Origin: Methylococcaceae bacterium
GTDB lineage: Bacteria > Pseudomonadota > Gammaproteobacteria > Methylococcales > Methylomonadaceae
Reading direction: 5' to 3'
Assembly: GCA_030699345.1 (NCBI GenBank)
Contig: JAUYMX010000063.1
Coordinates: 1-10,546 of the forward strand
Length of the DNA stretch: 10,546 nt
Shown: one piece after another, positions 1 to 6,183 of the stretch
How the letters are laid out: the number at the start of each line of letters is the position of its first letter
Numbering within the stretch: the first letter of the stretch is position 1
Made by a program: the position numbers and the translations under genes
The notes under the pieces: generated by a model
What the model saw: the letters and a program-made list of their open reading frames with translations, nothing else
The model's database searches: none
What the model was told of the DNA's origin: nothing

Positions 1-164
1 TCCGGCAAGACCTTGATCGACTTAGTAGCCAATTTGCCTTTGTTGACTTCTGCCTGACCAAAACGCAGATCGCCCAGGTCAGTAGTAGAAAAACCGCTGC
101 CAAAATCGGTTGGGGTCTGGGCATTGTTGGGATTACGGTTGGTCGCAAAATAAATGGTAGCCAT
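1..164 (-). CDS. 5'-terminal fragment of a minus-strand gene, possible alpha/beta-hydrolase family
   Basis: Reading the minus strand from an ATG at 164-162 gives 54 open codons that run off the left edge, so only the N-terminus is present. The protein begins MATIYFATNRNPNN and continues with a segment reading LRFGQAEVNKG. The start is well supported by a strong ribosome binding site 6 bases upstream. From memory the opening resembles the N-terminus of DUF900-type alpha/beta hydrolases, which are uncharacterised esterase/lipase-fold proteins. No catalytic serine motif lies in the visible part, so the family call is tentative. There is no signal peptide, so the product is probably cytoplasmic. 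It diverges from the fecI-like gene, and Fur-box-like sequences lie between the two. I am confident that a gene starts here but not of its function. Confidence 0.68.
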   Translation of the reverse strand, partial: MATIYFATNRNPNNAQTPTDFGSGFSTTDLGDLRFGQAEVNKGKLATKSIKVLP

Positions 165-170
165 AACAAT

Positions 171-177
171 CTCCTTT
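171..177 (-). promoter_or_regulatory. Ribosome binding site of the minus-strand gene
   Basis: On the minus strand AAAGGAG is followed by six bases (ATTGTT) and then ATG. It is a near-perfect Shine-Dalgarno sequence at ideal spacing and fixes the start of the truncated left-edge gene. Confidence 0.8.
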
Positions 178-181
178 AAGG

Positions 182-196
182 TGATAATAATTGTCG
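182..196. promoter_or_regulatory. Candidate Fur box
   Basis: TGATAATAATTGTCG matches the 7-1-7 Fur consensus TGATAATnATTATCA at 12 of 14 informative positions. It lies just upstream of the ribosome binding site of the minus-strand gene. A second, weaker match, TGATAAT on the minus strand with a degenerate second half, lies at about 224-238. On the minus strand a CATAAT hexamer (214-219) between them could be a -10 element. Bound Fur would be well placed to repress the minus-strand gene, and possibly the divergent sigma-factor gene. This rests on consensus matching by eye only. Confidence 0.45.
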
Positions 197-289
197 TAGC
201 GCACCACCAATGAATTATGCGCCGCGAGTGATTATCATAAGTGCATAGCGGACAATTCGATTACAATTTTTCTTTGTAAGCTGTGTTTT

Positions 290-317
290 TTGACTAGAGC
301 TTTATTTAAGCCATAAA
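290..317 (+). promoter_or_regulatory. Candidate sigma70 promoter for the fecI-like gene
   Basis: TTGACT (290-295) and CATAAA (312-317) are separated by 16 bases, giving a plausible -35/-10 pair about 70 bases upstream of the fecI-like ATG. The -10 is weak (4 of 6 matches). The surrounding sequence is AT-rich, so a chance match is possible. Confidence 0.3.
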
Positions 318-387
318 TTTGCAATGGATCATCATGTTTTTAGCCGCTTCTTGTTCACGTTGATAAGTCAGCCTTTGTAATCACACT

Positions 388-921
388 ATGCAAGCACTTA
401 CCCAGTCGTTCGATTCTGCCGATAATGCCTTGTTTTGGACTGAATCGCTTGCCGAAGATTTACGAATCTTTCTAACGGCGCGGGTGAAGTGTGCAGAAAC
501 TGCCGCTGACTTAACGCATGAAACTTATCTGCGTTTGTATCAAGCGGCCCAAGAAAATCCCCCCGATAATGCACGTGCTCTGGCTTTCCATATCGCGGTG
601 CAATTGGCGATTGATTATCACCGTAAAAACACGGTCAGAAATCGTCATCATGCTGCTGAGATTGAGTTCGATAGTTGTATCGACAGTATCCCAAGTGCCG
701 CCGCCGGACCTGAGCAAACAGTCATTGCACGCCAACGCTTAAGTGCATTACAGGCGGCGTTGGCTGAATTGCCGGTCGATTGTCGCACTGCTTTTTTATT
801 TCATGGCGTTGATGGCTTGTCATACGCCGAAATAGCCGAACGCATGGGTATTTCAAAATCGATGGTCGGTAAGCATTTGACGCGGGCATTGGCGCATTGC
901 GCCCAGCGAGTGGGTAATTAA
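388..921 (+). CDS. fecI: ECF (sigma-70 family) RNA polymerase sigma factor, FecI type
   Basis: This 177-residue protein has the length and two-domain layout of an ECF sigma factor. Region 2 covers about residues 22-85 and includes the segment LTHETYLRLYQ, a core-polymerase and -10 binding helix. Region 4 covers about 116-170 and contains a clear helix-turn-helix, LSYAEIAERMGISKSMVGKH, for -35 recognition. The linker around residues 95-112 is the variable loop between them. In the FecI group such factors direct core polymerase to the promoter of a neighbouring TonB-dependent transducer gene after a signal passes from the outer membrane through FecR. The fecR-like gene 90 bases downstream and the STN-domain receptor beyond it fit that model. 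The ATG has no strong Shine-Dalgarno sequence, so translation may be modest. The symbol denotes family membership; the inducing ligand is not known to be ferric citrate. Confidence 0.88.
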   Translation: MQALTQSFDSADNALFWTESLAEDLRIFLTARVKCAETAADLTHETYLRLYQAAQENPPDNARALAFHIAVQLAIDYHRKNTVRNRHHAAEIEFDSCIDSIPSAAAGPEQTVIARQRLSALQAALAELPVDCRTAFLFHGVDGLSYAEIAERMGISKSMVGKHLTRALAHCAQRVGN

Positions 922-976
922 GCTGATGCGTTCCCGGCATTTATTGGTGGTCATATTGATTAGTCGCACGGCTTAT

Positions 977-990
977 AGTGTAAGAACACT
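977..990. other. Small perfect hairpin upstream of the fecR-like gene
   Basis: AGTGT, a four-base AAGA loop and ACACT form a perfect 5-bp inverted repeat in the fecI-fecR spacer, ending 21 bases before the fecR ATG. It could be a small operator or an mRNA structure near the start codon. It is short enough to arise by chance. Confidence 0.2.
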
Positions 991-1011
991 CAGTTACCCT
1001 GGAATCGGTTA

Positions 1012-2040
1012 ATGGCACTTTCTTCCCAAGAAGCATCTGCGCTGTTGTTGCAACAGCAAGCCATCAACTGGCTGGTGCGACTGCGTGCCGATGATTTTAG
1101 CGAGACTGAAATGGTCGCGTTCGCAGAATGGCTGGCCCAAGATCACGCGCATTCTGAAGCCTTCGCATCAGCGGAAAATTTGTTTAGCGATTTGGTATTG
1201 GCGGCAAAAAGCCCTGCGTCCGATACATCAGCCCCGATTCAAGTTCAAGACAATGCGCCAATAGTTAAACTACCTCCGCAACGCTCAGCCGCCAAACCTT
1301 ACCGTCGCTGGCTTGTTGCGACACTGGCAATGGCAGCGGTATGGCTTTTTGTTGTCCTGCTGGTAATGCCCAAACAAGCACACTGGCTGGATAATTATTT
1401 GAGCGACTATCACACCGAAACCGGTGAATTGCGTGTTGTCCAACTGGTTGACGGCAGTCAGTTGCTGCTTAATACCAACAGTGCGGTGTCAGTCGATTTT
1501 AACGCGTCGGTGCGGCAGATTACCTTGCATTACGGGCAGGCGCGTTTTACCGTTGCCAAAGATATTCAGCGTCCGTTTCAAGTGGTGTCGGACGGCCTGA
1601 TGGTCAGGGCGTTGGGTACTGTCTTTGAAGTATACAAGCGCTCCGGTAAAGTCAGTGTCACCGTCCAGGAACATGCCGTATCGGCGAGTGTGCAATCTGA
1701 GGCAGTTAATCCCGGCAGTATCCAGGTGCAGCAAGGGCAACAACTTAGTTACCGTTCAGGAAGCGCGCTGACCAAACCGGAAACGGTTGAACTAAGTCAA
1801 ACCAGTGCCTGGCAGCAACAACGCTTGTTTATCAACGATCGTCCCTTAGGCGAGTTGCTCGATGAGCTTGGCCGTTACCGAGTCGGGCGCGTATTTCTAG
1901 CGGATGAAAAGCTCAAAAACCTTCGTGTTACCGGCGTTTTTTCCCTCGATAAACCTGAGGAAGTGCTTAGCTCAGTTGTTAATGCCTTAAACCTGCAAGA
2001 AACCCGCTTAGGGCCTTGGTGGGTGTTGCTGCATCGTTGA
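1012..2040 (+). CDS. fecR: FecR-family transmembrane anti-sigma regulator
   Basis: The product is 342 residues, typical for proteobacterial FecR regulators. A cytoplasmic N-terminal domain of the DUF4880 type spans about 12-62, including AINWLVRLRADDFSETE, and is the part that contacts the sigma factor. A single membrane segment lies at about 100-119, after the basic RR at 98-99. The periplasmic FecR domain covers about 133-230, with the hallmark stretch VVQLVDGSQLLLNTNSAV and the conserved LGTVFEV near 201. The C-terminal 70 residues (INDRPLGELLDELGRY onward) form the STN-like domain that receives the signal from the outer-membrane transducer. It follows the fecI-like gene on the same strand and is probably co-transcribed with it. 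The predicted role is to hold the sigma factor inactive, or activate it, according to ligand occupancy of the STN receptor encoded next. Only a weak GGA-type ribosome binding site precedes the ATG. Confidence 0.9.
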   Translation: MALSSQEASALLLQQQAINWLVRLRADDFSETEMVAFAEWLAQDHAHSEAFASAENLFSDLVLAAKSPASDTSAPIQVQDNAPIVKLPPQRSAAKPYRRWLVATLAMAAVWLFVVLLVMPKQAHWLDNYLSDYHTETGELRVVQLVDGSQLLLNTNSAVSVDFNASVRQITLHYGQARFTVAKDIQRPFQVVSDGLMVRALGTVFEVYKRSGKVSVTVQEHAVSASVQSEAVNPGSIQVQQGQQLSYRSGSALTKPETVELSQTSAWQQQRLFINDRPLGELLDELGRYRVGRVFLADEKLKNLRVTGVFSLDKPEEVLSSVVNALNLQETRLGPWWVLLHR

Positions 2041-2111
2041 TGGCGCATTAACCCTGATTACCGTTGGCTGAGTGGAGCCGAAGCTAACTGCAGGCAATTC
2101 ATGGATACCCC

Positions 2112-2350
2112 AGGGAACCTCGAAAAACCCATTCGGATCATGGTTCGACAAGCTCTCAAGAAACAGCTTTTTTATGCTTAAAAAATCAACTGCTTACAAG
2201 CGGGCAATGAAATTAAAAATCGCCTCAAACAGCGTCTGTTTCTTGGTAACGCCATGCCGCCGAATTTGCTCACCACGAACGGAACGCATTGATTTGTAGA
2301 GGCCCGTTCGTACTGAGTTTATCGAAGTGCAGGGTTTTTCGAGGTTGCCT
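2112..2350. repeat. Decayed palindromic repeat element with 15-bp inverted ends
   Basis: AACCTCGAAAAACCC at 2116-2130 is exactly the reverse complement of 2332-2346, and the match extends outward to 18 of 19 positions. Just inside the left arm is TTCGACAAGCTC (2143-2154). Just inside the right arm is GAGTTTATCGAA (2315-2326), which is a two-mismatch inverted partner of it. A further hairpin, ACGAACGG (2275-2282) with CCGTTCGT (2304-2311), lies within. The combination CCGTTCGT-ACTGAG-TT-ATCGAAG recalls a dispersed palindromic repeat (CCGTTCGT..TGAGC.TGTCGAAG) that I know from many proteobacterial genomes. No transposase is present, so a non-autonomous or relic element is likely. Confidence 0.55.
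2310..2325 (+). repeat. Direct repeat copy 1 (16 bp)
   Basis: GTACTGAGTTTATCGA here is repeated exactly at 2443-2458. The copies are 133 bases apart and flank the cruciform at 2376-2420. The first 12 bases (GTACTGAGTTTA) recur at 5091-5102, across the stop codon of the receptor gene. Confidence 0.7.
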
Positions 2351-2375
2351 ATTTTTGACGACTAGGCAAGACCGG

Positions 2376-2420
2376 GTAGGTGCGGATTTATCCGCATAGT
2401 GCGAATGAATTCGCACCTAC
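2376..2420. repeat. Two-hairpin cruciform repeat (REP-like)
   Basis: A 5-bp outer stem GTAGG/CCTAC encloses two perfect 7-bp hairpins in series. The first is TGCGGAT-TT-ATCCGCA (2381-2396). After a TAG spacer the second is TGCGAAT-GA-ATTCGCA (2400-2415). Every base except two loop pairs and the spacer can pair, giving a three-way junction. The two arms are diverged copies of each other. This fits a REP/BIME-type extragenic palindrome. I recall similar GTAGGTGCGAAT-type repeats in methanotroph genomes, but could not check. Confidence 0.65.
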
Positions 2421-2442
2421 AGCTCGCATTTATGCCCTGTGG

Positions 2443-2458
2443 GTACTGAGTTTATCGA
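2443..2458 (+). repeat. Direct repeat copy 2 (16 bp)
   Basis: GTACTGAGTTTATCGA is an exact second copy of 2310-2325. It continues into GGTTCCCC, where the first copy continues into AGTGCAGGG, so the identity is limited to the 16-bp core. Confidence 0.7.
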
Positions 2459-2619
2459 GGTTCCCCGCACTGCAAATACATAAAAATCTAACCCACTAAC
2501 ACGCAATCGCGACGTTTTTAGTGGCATTCAAAAAATATTTTCACTTTTTGGTGTTCGATTTTCGATGTCGAACGGCTTACCTATTAAGAAGTGATTTTTT
2601 CAAAGACTGGAACTTACTT

Positions 2620-5097
2620 TTGAAGAAATTAAAAGCCAACCACACAGGGCATTTCGCAATATGGGTACTGACCTCAACAATTCTGGGCGGAACGTTAATG
2701 ATTGAAAACGCTTTAGCGAATGGTGCGACTCAGCATTTCAATATTACTGCGCAATCATTAAATAATGCCCTGATGCGTTTTGCTGCCGATGCTGGTTTGG
2801 AACTGATATTTAACTCGGACATGGTGCGCGGCTGCAATGCCAAGTCGTTAGTAGGCAATATGACGTCTGCACAGGCGTTAACGCAATTGCTACAAGACTG
2901 CGGCGTAACGTATCGATTTGTTGACGAACATACCGTGACGCTAGAACGGCTCAGCGCCGCGGATTCAACGCTGAAACCCGCCCAGGATGATAAAAACCGG
3001 GATGATAAAAACAAAGCGCCGGGAAATAACGCTAAGCCTGTTACAGCCGTCGCACCGGTCACCTTGCAAACCATGACAGTGACGGGTGAAGAAGGGGATG
3101 ACTCAACATCTTATCAAGTAGTTAACGCCATTACGGCCACCAAAACAGACACGCCGATCAAAGAAATTCCCCAATCCATTCAGGTCATCCCGCGCGCCCT
3201 GATGAACGATCAGCAAAACATTACTGTTAGTGAAATGCTCACTAATGTCAGCGGTGTGGTTCCGCGTAATGTGTTGTATACGCCGGTTATCGAAGGCACC
3301 CTGATTCGCGGCTTTAGGGCTGAACAAACGACCGACGGTTTTAATCAATATTACAATCCAGGCGACCGGGAAAGCCTTGTTAATATCGACAAAATCGAAG
3401 TGCTGAAAGGGTCCAATGCCATACTTTACAGTGGCGGCTCCGGTTCGCCGGTCGGCGGTATGGTCAATGTGCTTTCTAAATTGCCGAAGCTGAATGCGTT
3501 TGGCGAAGCTGGCATCAAAATCGGCAGTTATGATTTTTACCAATCTTATTTCGACTGGAATCAACCGTTTAACGATACGGTGCTGTTCCGCGTTACTGGC
3601 GAATACACCAATTCGCAAAGTCATGTCGATGTGATCGAAACCGAGCGCTTTAATATCAATCCTGCATTAACGCTCACCAATAACGATACGACTACCTTGA
3701 CGTTGCAAGGCAAAGTTTCACGCTGGCAACAGCCCGATTATCAGGGCTTACCCGCAACCGGAACGATAGCTGGCGATTTTCGCATTCGCCCTAAAACCTT
3801 TATTGATCCTATCGGTATCACCGATAGCTACTCTAATGCCGATGGCGTTTGGGGATCTCTGGATCATAAGATCAACAAAATATGGTCGGTAAATGTTAAG
3901 GCCCGCTACGCTGAATCCGAGTTTGACCAAAAAGTGCAATCCTTGTTTGGCGCAGATGGCTTTGTTGCCGATGTACCGTTACTGGCCCCGTCAACGTGGA
4001 CGTTGGCCAATGCTGAGCTGTATCAACAGCAGAATGAACTTAGCGTGCTCGGCAATGCCGTAGCCAAAGTCAATATCGGCGCCACCGAAAACACCTTTTT
4101 GTTGGGTGCTGACTTTAGCGAACTGGATGACGACGGCTTTATTAACGGCGACTTCGGGCCACTCGGTTTAGGCGTGGCGATGGTTGATTTAACAGCACCG
4201 GCATTTTCGGCGGACTACAGCGAACCGTCCCCCGGCATCAATAATACCTTTGTGAAAAACACCACTTACGGCGGCTATGTGCAAATGCAAAGCACGTTTT
4301 ATAAGCGCTTTCATCAACTGCTCAGCCTCAGGCTTGGGGCTGTAGAGATCGACTATAAATCGTCCACCGGTATCAATTCGAAAACTGCACAACTTCGACC
4401 CTTACCGCGTGTTGGCGGTGTCTTTGATGTGACTGACGACATTGCCGTGTTTGCTAGTTACAGCGAAGGTATGCGCGGTCAACCGTTCGTTAATTTTATC
4501 GACACGCCTTTGCCGGAATTATCGAAACATCTCGAAACCGGCATCAAATTCGATTTTTCAAGCCAGCTCACCGGGCAACTGGCCGTGTATCAAATCGATC
4601 GAAGTCATGTTGCCGTGGCCACAGGTTTTGGCTCAATCGCCGCCGGGCAGCAGCGTTCTCGAGGCTTTGAGGCAGATGCGATCTGGCAACCCAGCGATGC
4701 CGTTGGTGTACTTGCCAACTATGCCTATACCCAAGCTCGCTTTACCGACAATCTGGCAGGTGTGCCGGTCGGCAACAGCGTTGCCATGGTTCCGGAAAAC
4801 TCCGGACGGCTTTGGGCTAATTACCGTTTTCAGCAGGAAGCACTTAAAGGGTTAAGCGTCGGGTTTGGGGTTTATCTGCGCTCAGGCGCTTTTTTGTCTA
4901 ACAACAACTTGTTCAAAACCGACGGTTACCACACTTTTGACGCCGCCATCGCCTATGAAACCAAACACTTCAAGCTGGCAACCACAATCAAAAACTTAAC
5001 TGGCGAAGACTATTTTCAACCCTACAACTATTTCGCCGGACGCACTGCACCAGCTGCAGGACCTGCAGCGTATGTCAACATTTCGGTGAAGTACTGA
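2620..5097 (+). CDS. TonB-dependent siderophore-type receptor with STN signalling domain
   Basis: This is an outer-membrane transporter of the FecA/FpvA transducer class. From the TTG at 2620 it has 825 residues. The layout is a signal peptide (1-33, MKKLK basic start, FAIWVLTSTILGG core, cleavage after ALA), an STN domain (about 38-111), a charged linker (112-148), and a TonB-box-like QTMTVTG near 151-156. A plug domain follows (TDTPIKEIPQSIQVIPR, typical of siderophore receptors), then a beta-barrel ending in an aromatic residue (NISVKY). The open frame extends upstream to a GTG at 2521, but that adds 33 residues before a good signal peptide and has no ribosome binding site, so I prefer TTG; neither start is certain. 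Its position after fecI and fecR indicates that it imports a ligand and signals its own induction through FecR. The ligand, probably a ferric siderophore, cannot be read from sequence. Confidence 0.92.
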   Translation: MKKLKANHTGHFAIWVLTSTILGGTLMIENALANGATQHFNITAQSLNNALMRFAADAGLELIFNSDMVRGCNAKSLVGNMTSAQALTQLLQDCGVTYRFVDEHTVTLERLSAADSTLKPAQDDKNRDDKNKAPGNNAKPVTAVAPVTLQTMTVTGEEGDDSTSYQVVNAITATKTDTPIKEIPQSIQVIPRALMNDQQNITVSEMLTNVSGVVPRNVLYTPVIEGTLIRGFRAEQTTDGFNQYYNPGDRESLVNIDKIEVLKGSNAILYSGGSGSPVGGMVNVLSKLPKLNAFGEAGIKIGSYDFYQSYFDWNQPFNDTVLFRVTGEYTNSQSHVDVIETERFNINPALTLTNNDTTTLTLQGKVSRWQQPDYQGLPATGTIAGDFRIRPKTFIDPIGITDSYSNADGVWGSLDHKINKIWSVNVKARYAESEFDQKVQSLFGADGFVADVPLLAPSTWTLANAELYQQQNELSVLGNAVAKVNIGATENTFLLGADFSELDDDGFINGDFGPLGLGVAMVDLTAPAFSADYSEPSPGINNTFVKNTTYGGYVQMQSTFYKRFHQLLSLRLGAVEIDYKSSTGINSKTAQLRPLPRVGGVFDVTDDIAVFASYSEGMRGQPFVNFIDTPLPELSKHLETGIKFDFSSQLTGQLAVYQIDRSHVAVATGFGSIAAGQQRSRGFEADAIWQPSDAVGVLANYAYTQARFTDNLAGVPVGNSVAMVPENSGRLWANYRFQQEALKGLSVGFGVYLRSGAFLSNNNLFKTDGYHTFDAAIAYETKHFKLATTIKNLTGEDYFQPYNYFAGRTAPAAGPAAYVNISVKY
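2985..3014 (+). repeat. 15-bp in-frame tandem duplication in the receptor linker
   Basis: GGATGATAAAAAC occurs at 2985-2997 and again at 3000-3012 with a period of 15 bases. It encodes the repeated DDKNR/DDKNK in the linker between the STN domain and the TonB box. The length is a multiple of three, so the frame is kept; it probably adjusts linker length. Confidence 0.6.
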
Positions 5098-5145
5098 GTT
5101 TAGATGACAGAGACTTTAACGCTTTAGGAACTACCAAGGAGATAG

Positions 5146-5265
5146 CGTCACTCATGGATAGGAGTGATGTCGACAGGATTTCGACACCCCGCCACCTCCG
5201 CCGCAAGACGGATTCGGAAAGCCACAGGTCTTGCTAAGCCAAGACAGCTGGGTTGCCTGCAAGTA
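5146..5265 (+). ncRNA. Cyclic-di-GMP-I (GEMM) riboswitch-like leader
   Basis: The 5' leader of the surface-protein operon carries GEMM hallmarks. A P1b-like hairpin, TCCGCC-GCAA-GACGGA (5197-5212), closes a GNRA tetraloop (5203-5206) with one C-A mismatch. The conserved AAAGCCACAGGTC follows (5218-5230), then a P2 stem GTCTTG/CAAGAC (5228-5233 with 5240-5245), then AGCTGGGTTGCC (5246-5257). The family pattern is GCAAAGCCACGGG...AGCCGGGTTGCC. The 5' strand before P1b reads CCCCGCCACC instead of the usual GGCAAACC, so the ligand-contacting strand is atypical. Two further hairpins precede it: CGTCACTC/GAGTGATG (5146-5169) and TGTCGA/TCGACA (5168-5186). A stem at 5291-5310 may belong to the expression platform. 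There is no clear T-run terminator, so control may act on translation or by a structure I did not resolve. Confidence 0.68.
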
Positions 5266-5290
5266 ACTGGTTTGAACACTGATCTTTTAA

Positions 5291-5310
5291 CGCTTTTTAC
5301 ATTAAGAGCG
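5291..5310 (+). promoter_or_regulatory. Leader stem-loop, possible expression platform
   Basis: CGCTTTT and TTAAGAGCG can pair over seven positions, including one G-T wobble, with loop TACATT. The stem lies between the riboswitch-like aptamer and the ribosome binding site. An alternative pairing of the GTAAGCG at 5311-5317 with the same CGCTT is possible, the kind of competition expected in a switch. This is inference from pairing by eye. Confidence 0.3.
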
Positions 5311-5356
5311 GTAAGCGAACTTGCGCCTTGTAGCTTCACTTTAACCAAAATCTACT

Positions 5357-5360
5357 GAGG
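5357..5360 (+). promoter_or_regulatory. Ribosome binding site of the first VPxPA-CTERM gene
   Basis: GAGG followed by seven bases (AAAAACA) and ATG is a good Shine-Dalgarno arrangement. It fixes the start at 5368 and is the site that a translational riboswitch would have to mask. Confidence 0.7.
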
Positions 5361-5367
5361 AAAAACA

Positions 5368-6135
5368 ATGAGTCCATTGAAAAACAATAGCTTTAAATTG
5401 GCGGCAACAGCTGGTGTTATGGCATTAACTGGCATGTTGGCCCCAGCCGCTAATGCTGCCCTAGTTACCGGCAACGCCACCATTACCATTAACAATACTG
5501 CTTTTGCTGCATCGTCAGTAAATGTACCCGCTGGCTATCCGAATGGCTGGATCGTGGCAAAACATTGGGGGCCGAGTGATAATTTAGTCGGTATCACTGG
5601 ATCTACAGCAGGCGGTACTACGCTATCAACCACGGGTAGCACAGCGATGGATTTTTCAGTTAACACCAACACTACAACCAATAGTTATCCTGCGATAGGC
5701 CCTTATGGCAGAACTGAGCAAGCAACTACTATGGATGCGAGCAATACATCATCAGGCCAGATTGGTTTAAGCGGTGCTTGGTTACTAACCAGTGCCGGCG
5801 GCAGTGGCGCTTTAACCCCTTACGACTTTAGAGTGCAAAAAACGGGTGGAATTTGGAACATTGTTACCTTTGACACTGGTTTTCAATCCCAAAACTTTTT
5901 GAAATTGACTGACGTCTCTGAATCCGTTAACGGCAATGGCGAATTGCTACTGAGCGGCAATCTTAAATGGACCGGCCTATGGGCAGGCTTGACTGGTGCA
6001 AATACCAATGCCGTAGTTGGCACATTCAACTTAGCACCAGCAGCTGTGCCGGTGCCCGCTGCAGTATGGATGTTTGTCAGTGGCATGTTTGGGCTGCTAG
6101 GCATTGCACGTAGAAAATCTACGCTTGCCGCCTAA
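5368..6135 (+). CDS. VPxPA-CTERM (exosortase-sorted) secreted surface protein, paralogue 1
   Basis: The 255-residue product has a Sec signal peptide (1-30, basic KNNSFK, hydrophobic core, cleavage after ANA). The body is rich in Thr, Ser, Asn and Gly and looks all-beta. The C-terminal sorting signal at 227-255 has VPVPAAVWMF, a hydrophobic helix with SGMFGLLG, and a basic ARRK. That matches the VPLPA-CTERM variant of PEP-CTERM tails, which exosortases recognise and cleave in the inner membrane; no exosortase gene is in this window. The body shares a scheme with the next two genes: a repeated-strand start near residue 35 (VTGNATITINNTAF), a central GQIGLSG, then GW/N-type and LSGNL motifs. No enzyme motif is visible, so a structural or matrix role is likelier. 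It is first in the operon, behind the riboswitch-like leader, with a good ribosome binding site, and may be the most abundant product. Confidence 0.85.
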   Translation: MSPLKNNSFKLAATAGVMALTGMLAPAANAALVTGNATITINNTAFAASSVNVPAGYPNGWIVAKHWGPSDNLVGITGSTAGGTTLSTTGSTAMDFSVNTNTTTNSYPAIGPYGRTEQATTMDASNTSSGQIGLSGAWLLTSAGGSGALTPYDFRVQKTGGIWNIVTFDTGFQSQNFLKLTDVSESVNGNGELLLSGNLKWTGLWAGLTGANTNAVVGTFNLAPAAVPVPAAVWMFVSGMFGLLGIARRKSTLAA

Positions 6136-6145
6136 CTTGCTAACA

Positions 6146-6175
6146 GACTGACGCAAGCCATAGCTAGCGTCAGTC
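6146..6175 (+). terminator. Perfect 9-bp hairpin after paralogue 1, partial terminator or mRNA stabiliser
   Basis: GACTGACGC (6146-6154) and GCGTCAGTC (6167-6175) pair perfectly around a 12-base loop, starting 11 bases after the stop codon. The downstream sequence (AACTAAATTCTCC) lacks a T-run, so it is not a standard intrinsic terminator. A processing or 3'-end-stabilising hairpin that sets the dose of the first gene relative to the rest is plausible. Confidence 0.45.
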
Positions 6176-6183
6176 AACTAAAT

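Larger units (their letters stand above)
2041..2519. other. Repeat-rich spacer without a credible gene
   Basis: This stretch between fecR and the receptor gene holds no ORF that looks like protein. A GTG-started frame at 2072-2299 runs through the repeats and has no family features. What the region does contain is a 15-bp perfect inverted repeat (2116-2130 with 2332-2346), degenerate copies of a TTCGACAAGCTC/GAGTTTATCGAA-type dispersed repeat, a two-hairpin cruciform (2376-2420), and several small hairpins. One of these is AAACAG-CGT-CTGTTT at 2227-2241. No terminator with a T-run follows fecR. Confidence 0.7.

Noticed and set aside
2072..2299. 75-codon GTG-started open frame in the fecR-receptor spacer
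   Set aside because: It translates straight through the dispersed repeats, has no ribosome binding site or domain-like composition, and its residues follow from the repeat sequence.
2376..2420. CRISPR repeat or intrinsic terminator
   Set aside because: There is a single copy with no spacer array, and no T-run follows the hairpins.
2041..2520. Insertion sequence with transposase
   Set aside because: Inverted ends are present, but there is no transposase fragment or clear target-site duplication, so only a relic or non-autonomous repeat can be supported.
3103..3624. 173-codon minus-strand open frame
   Set aside because: It lies entirely within the receptor gene, in antisense to conserved plug-domain codons, and has no independent start signal.
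5197..5260. Cobalamin riboswitch as an alternative for the leader
   Set aside because: The AGCCAGGAGACCTGCC B12-box is missing, and the AAAGCCACAGG...AGCTGGGTTGCC arrangement fits the GEMM core instead.
5164..5358. 64-codon open frame in the leader before the first surface gene
   Set aside because: It covers the riboswitch-like structure; its sequence is explained by conserved RNA motifs and it has no plausible protein features.
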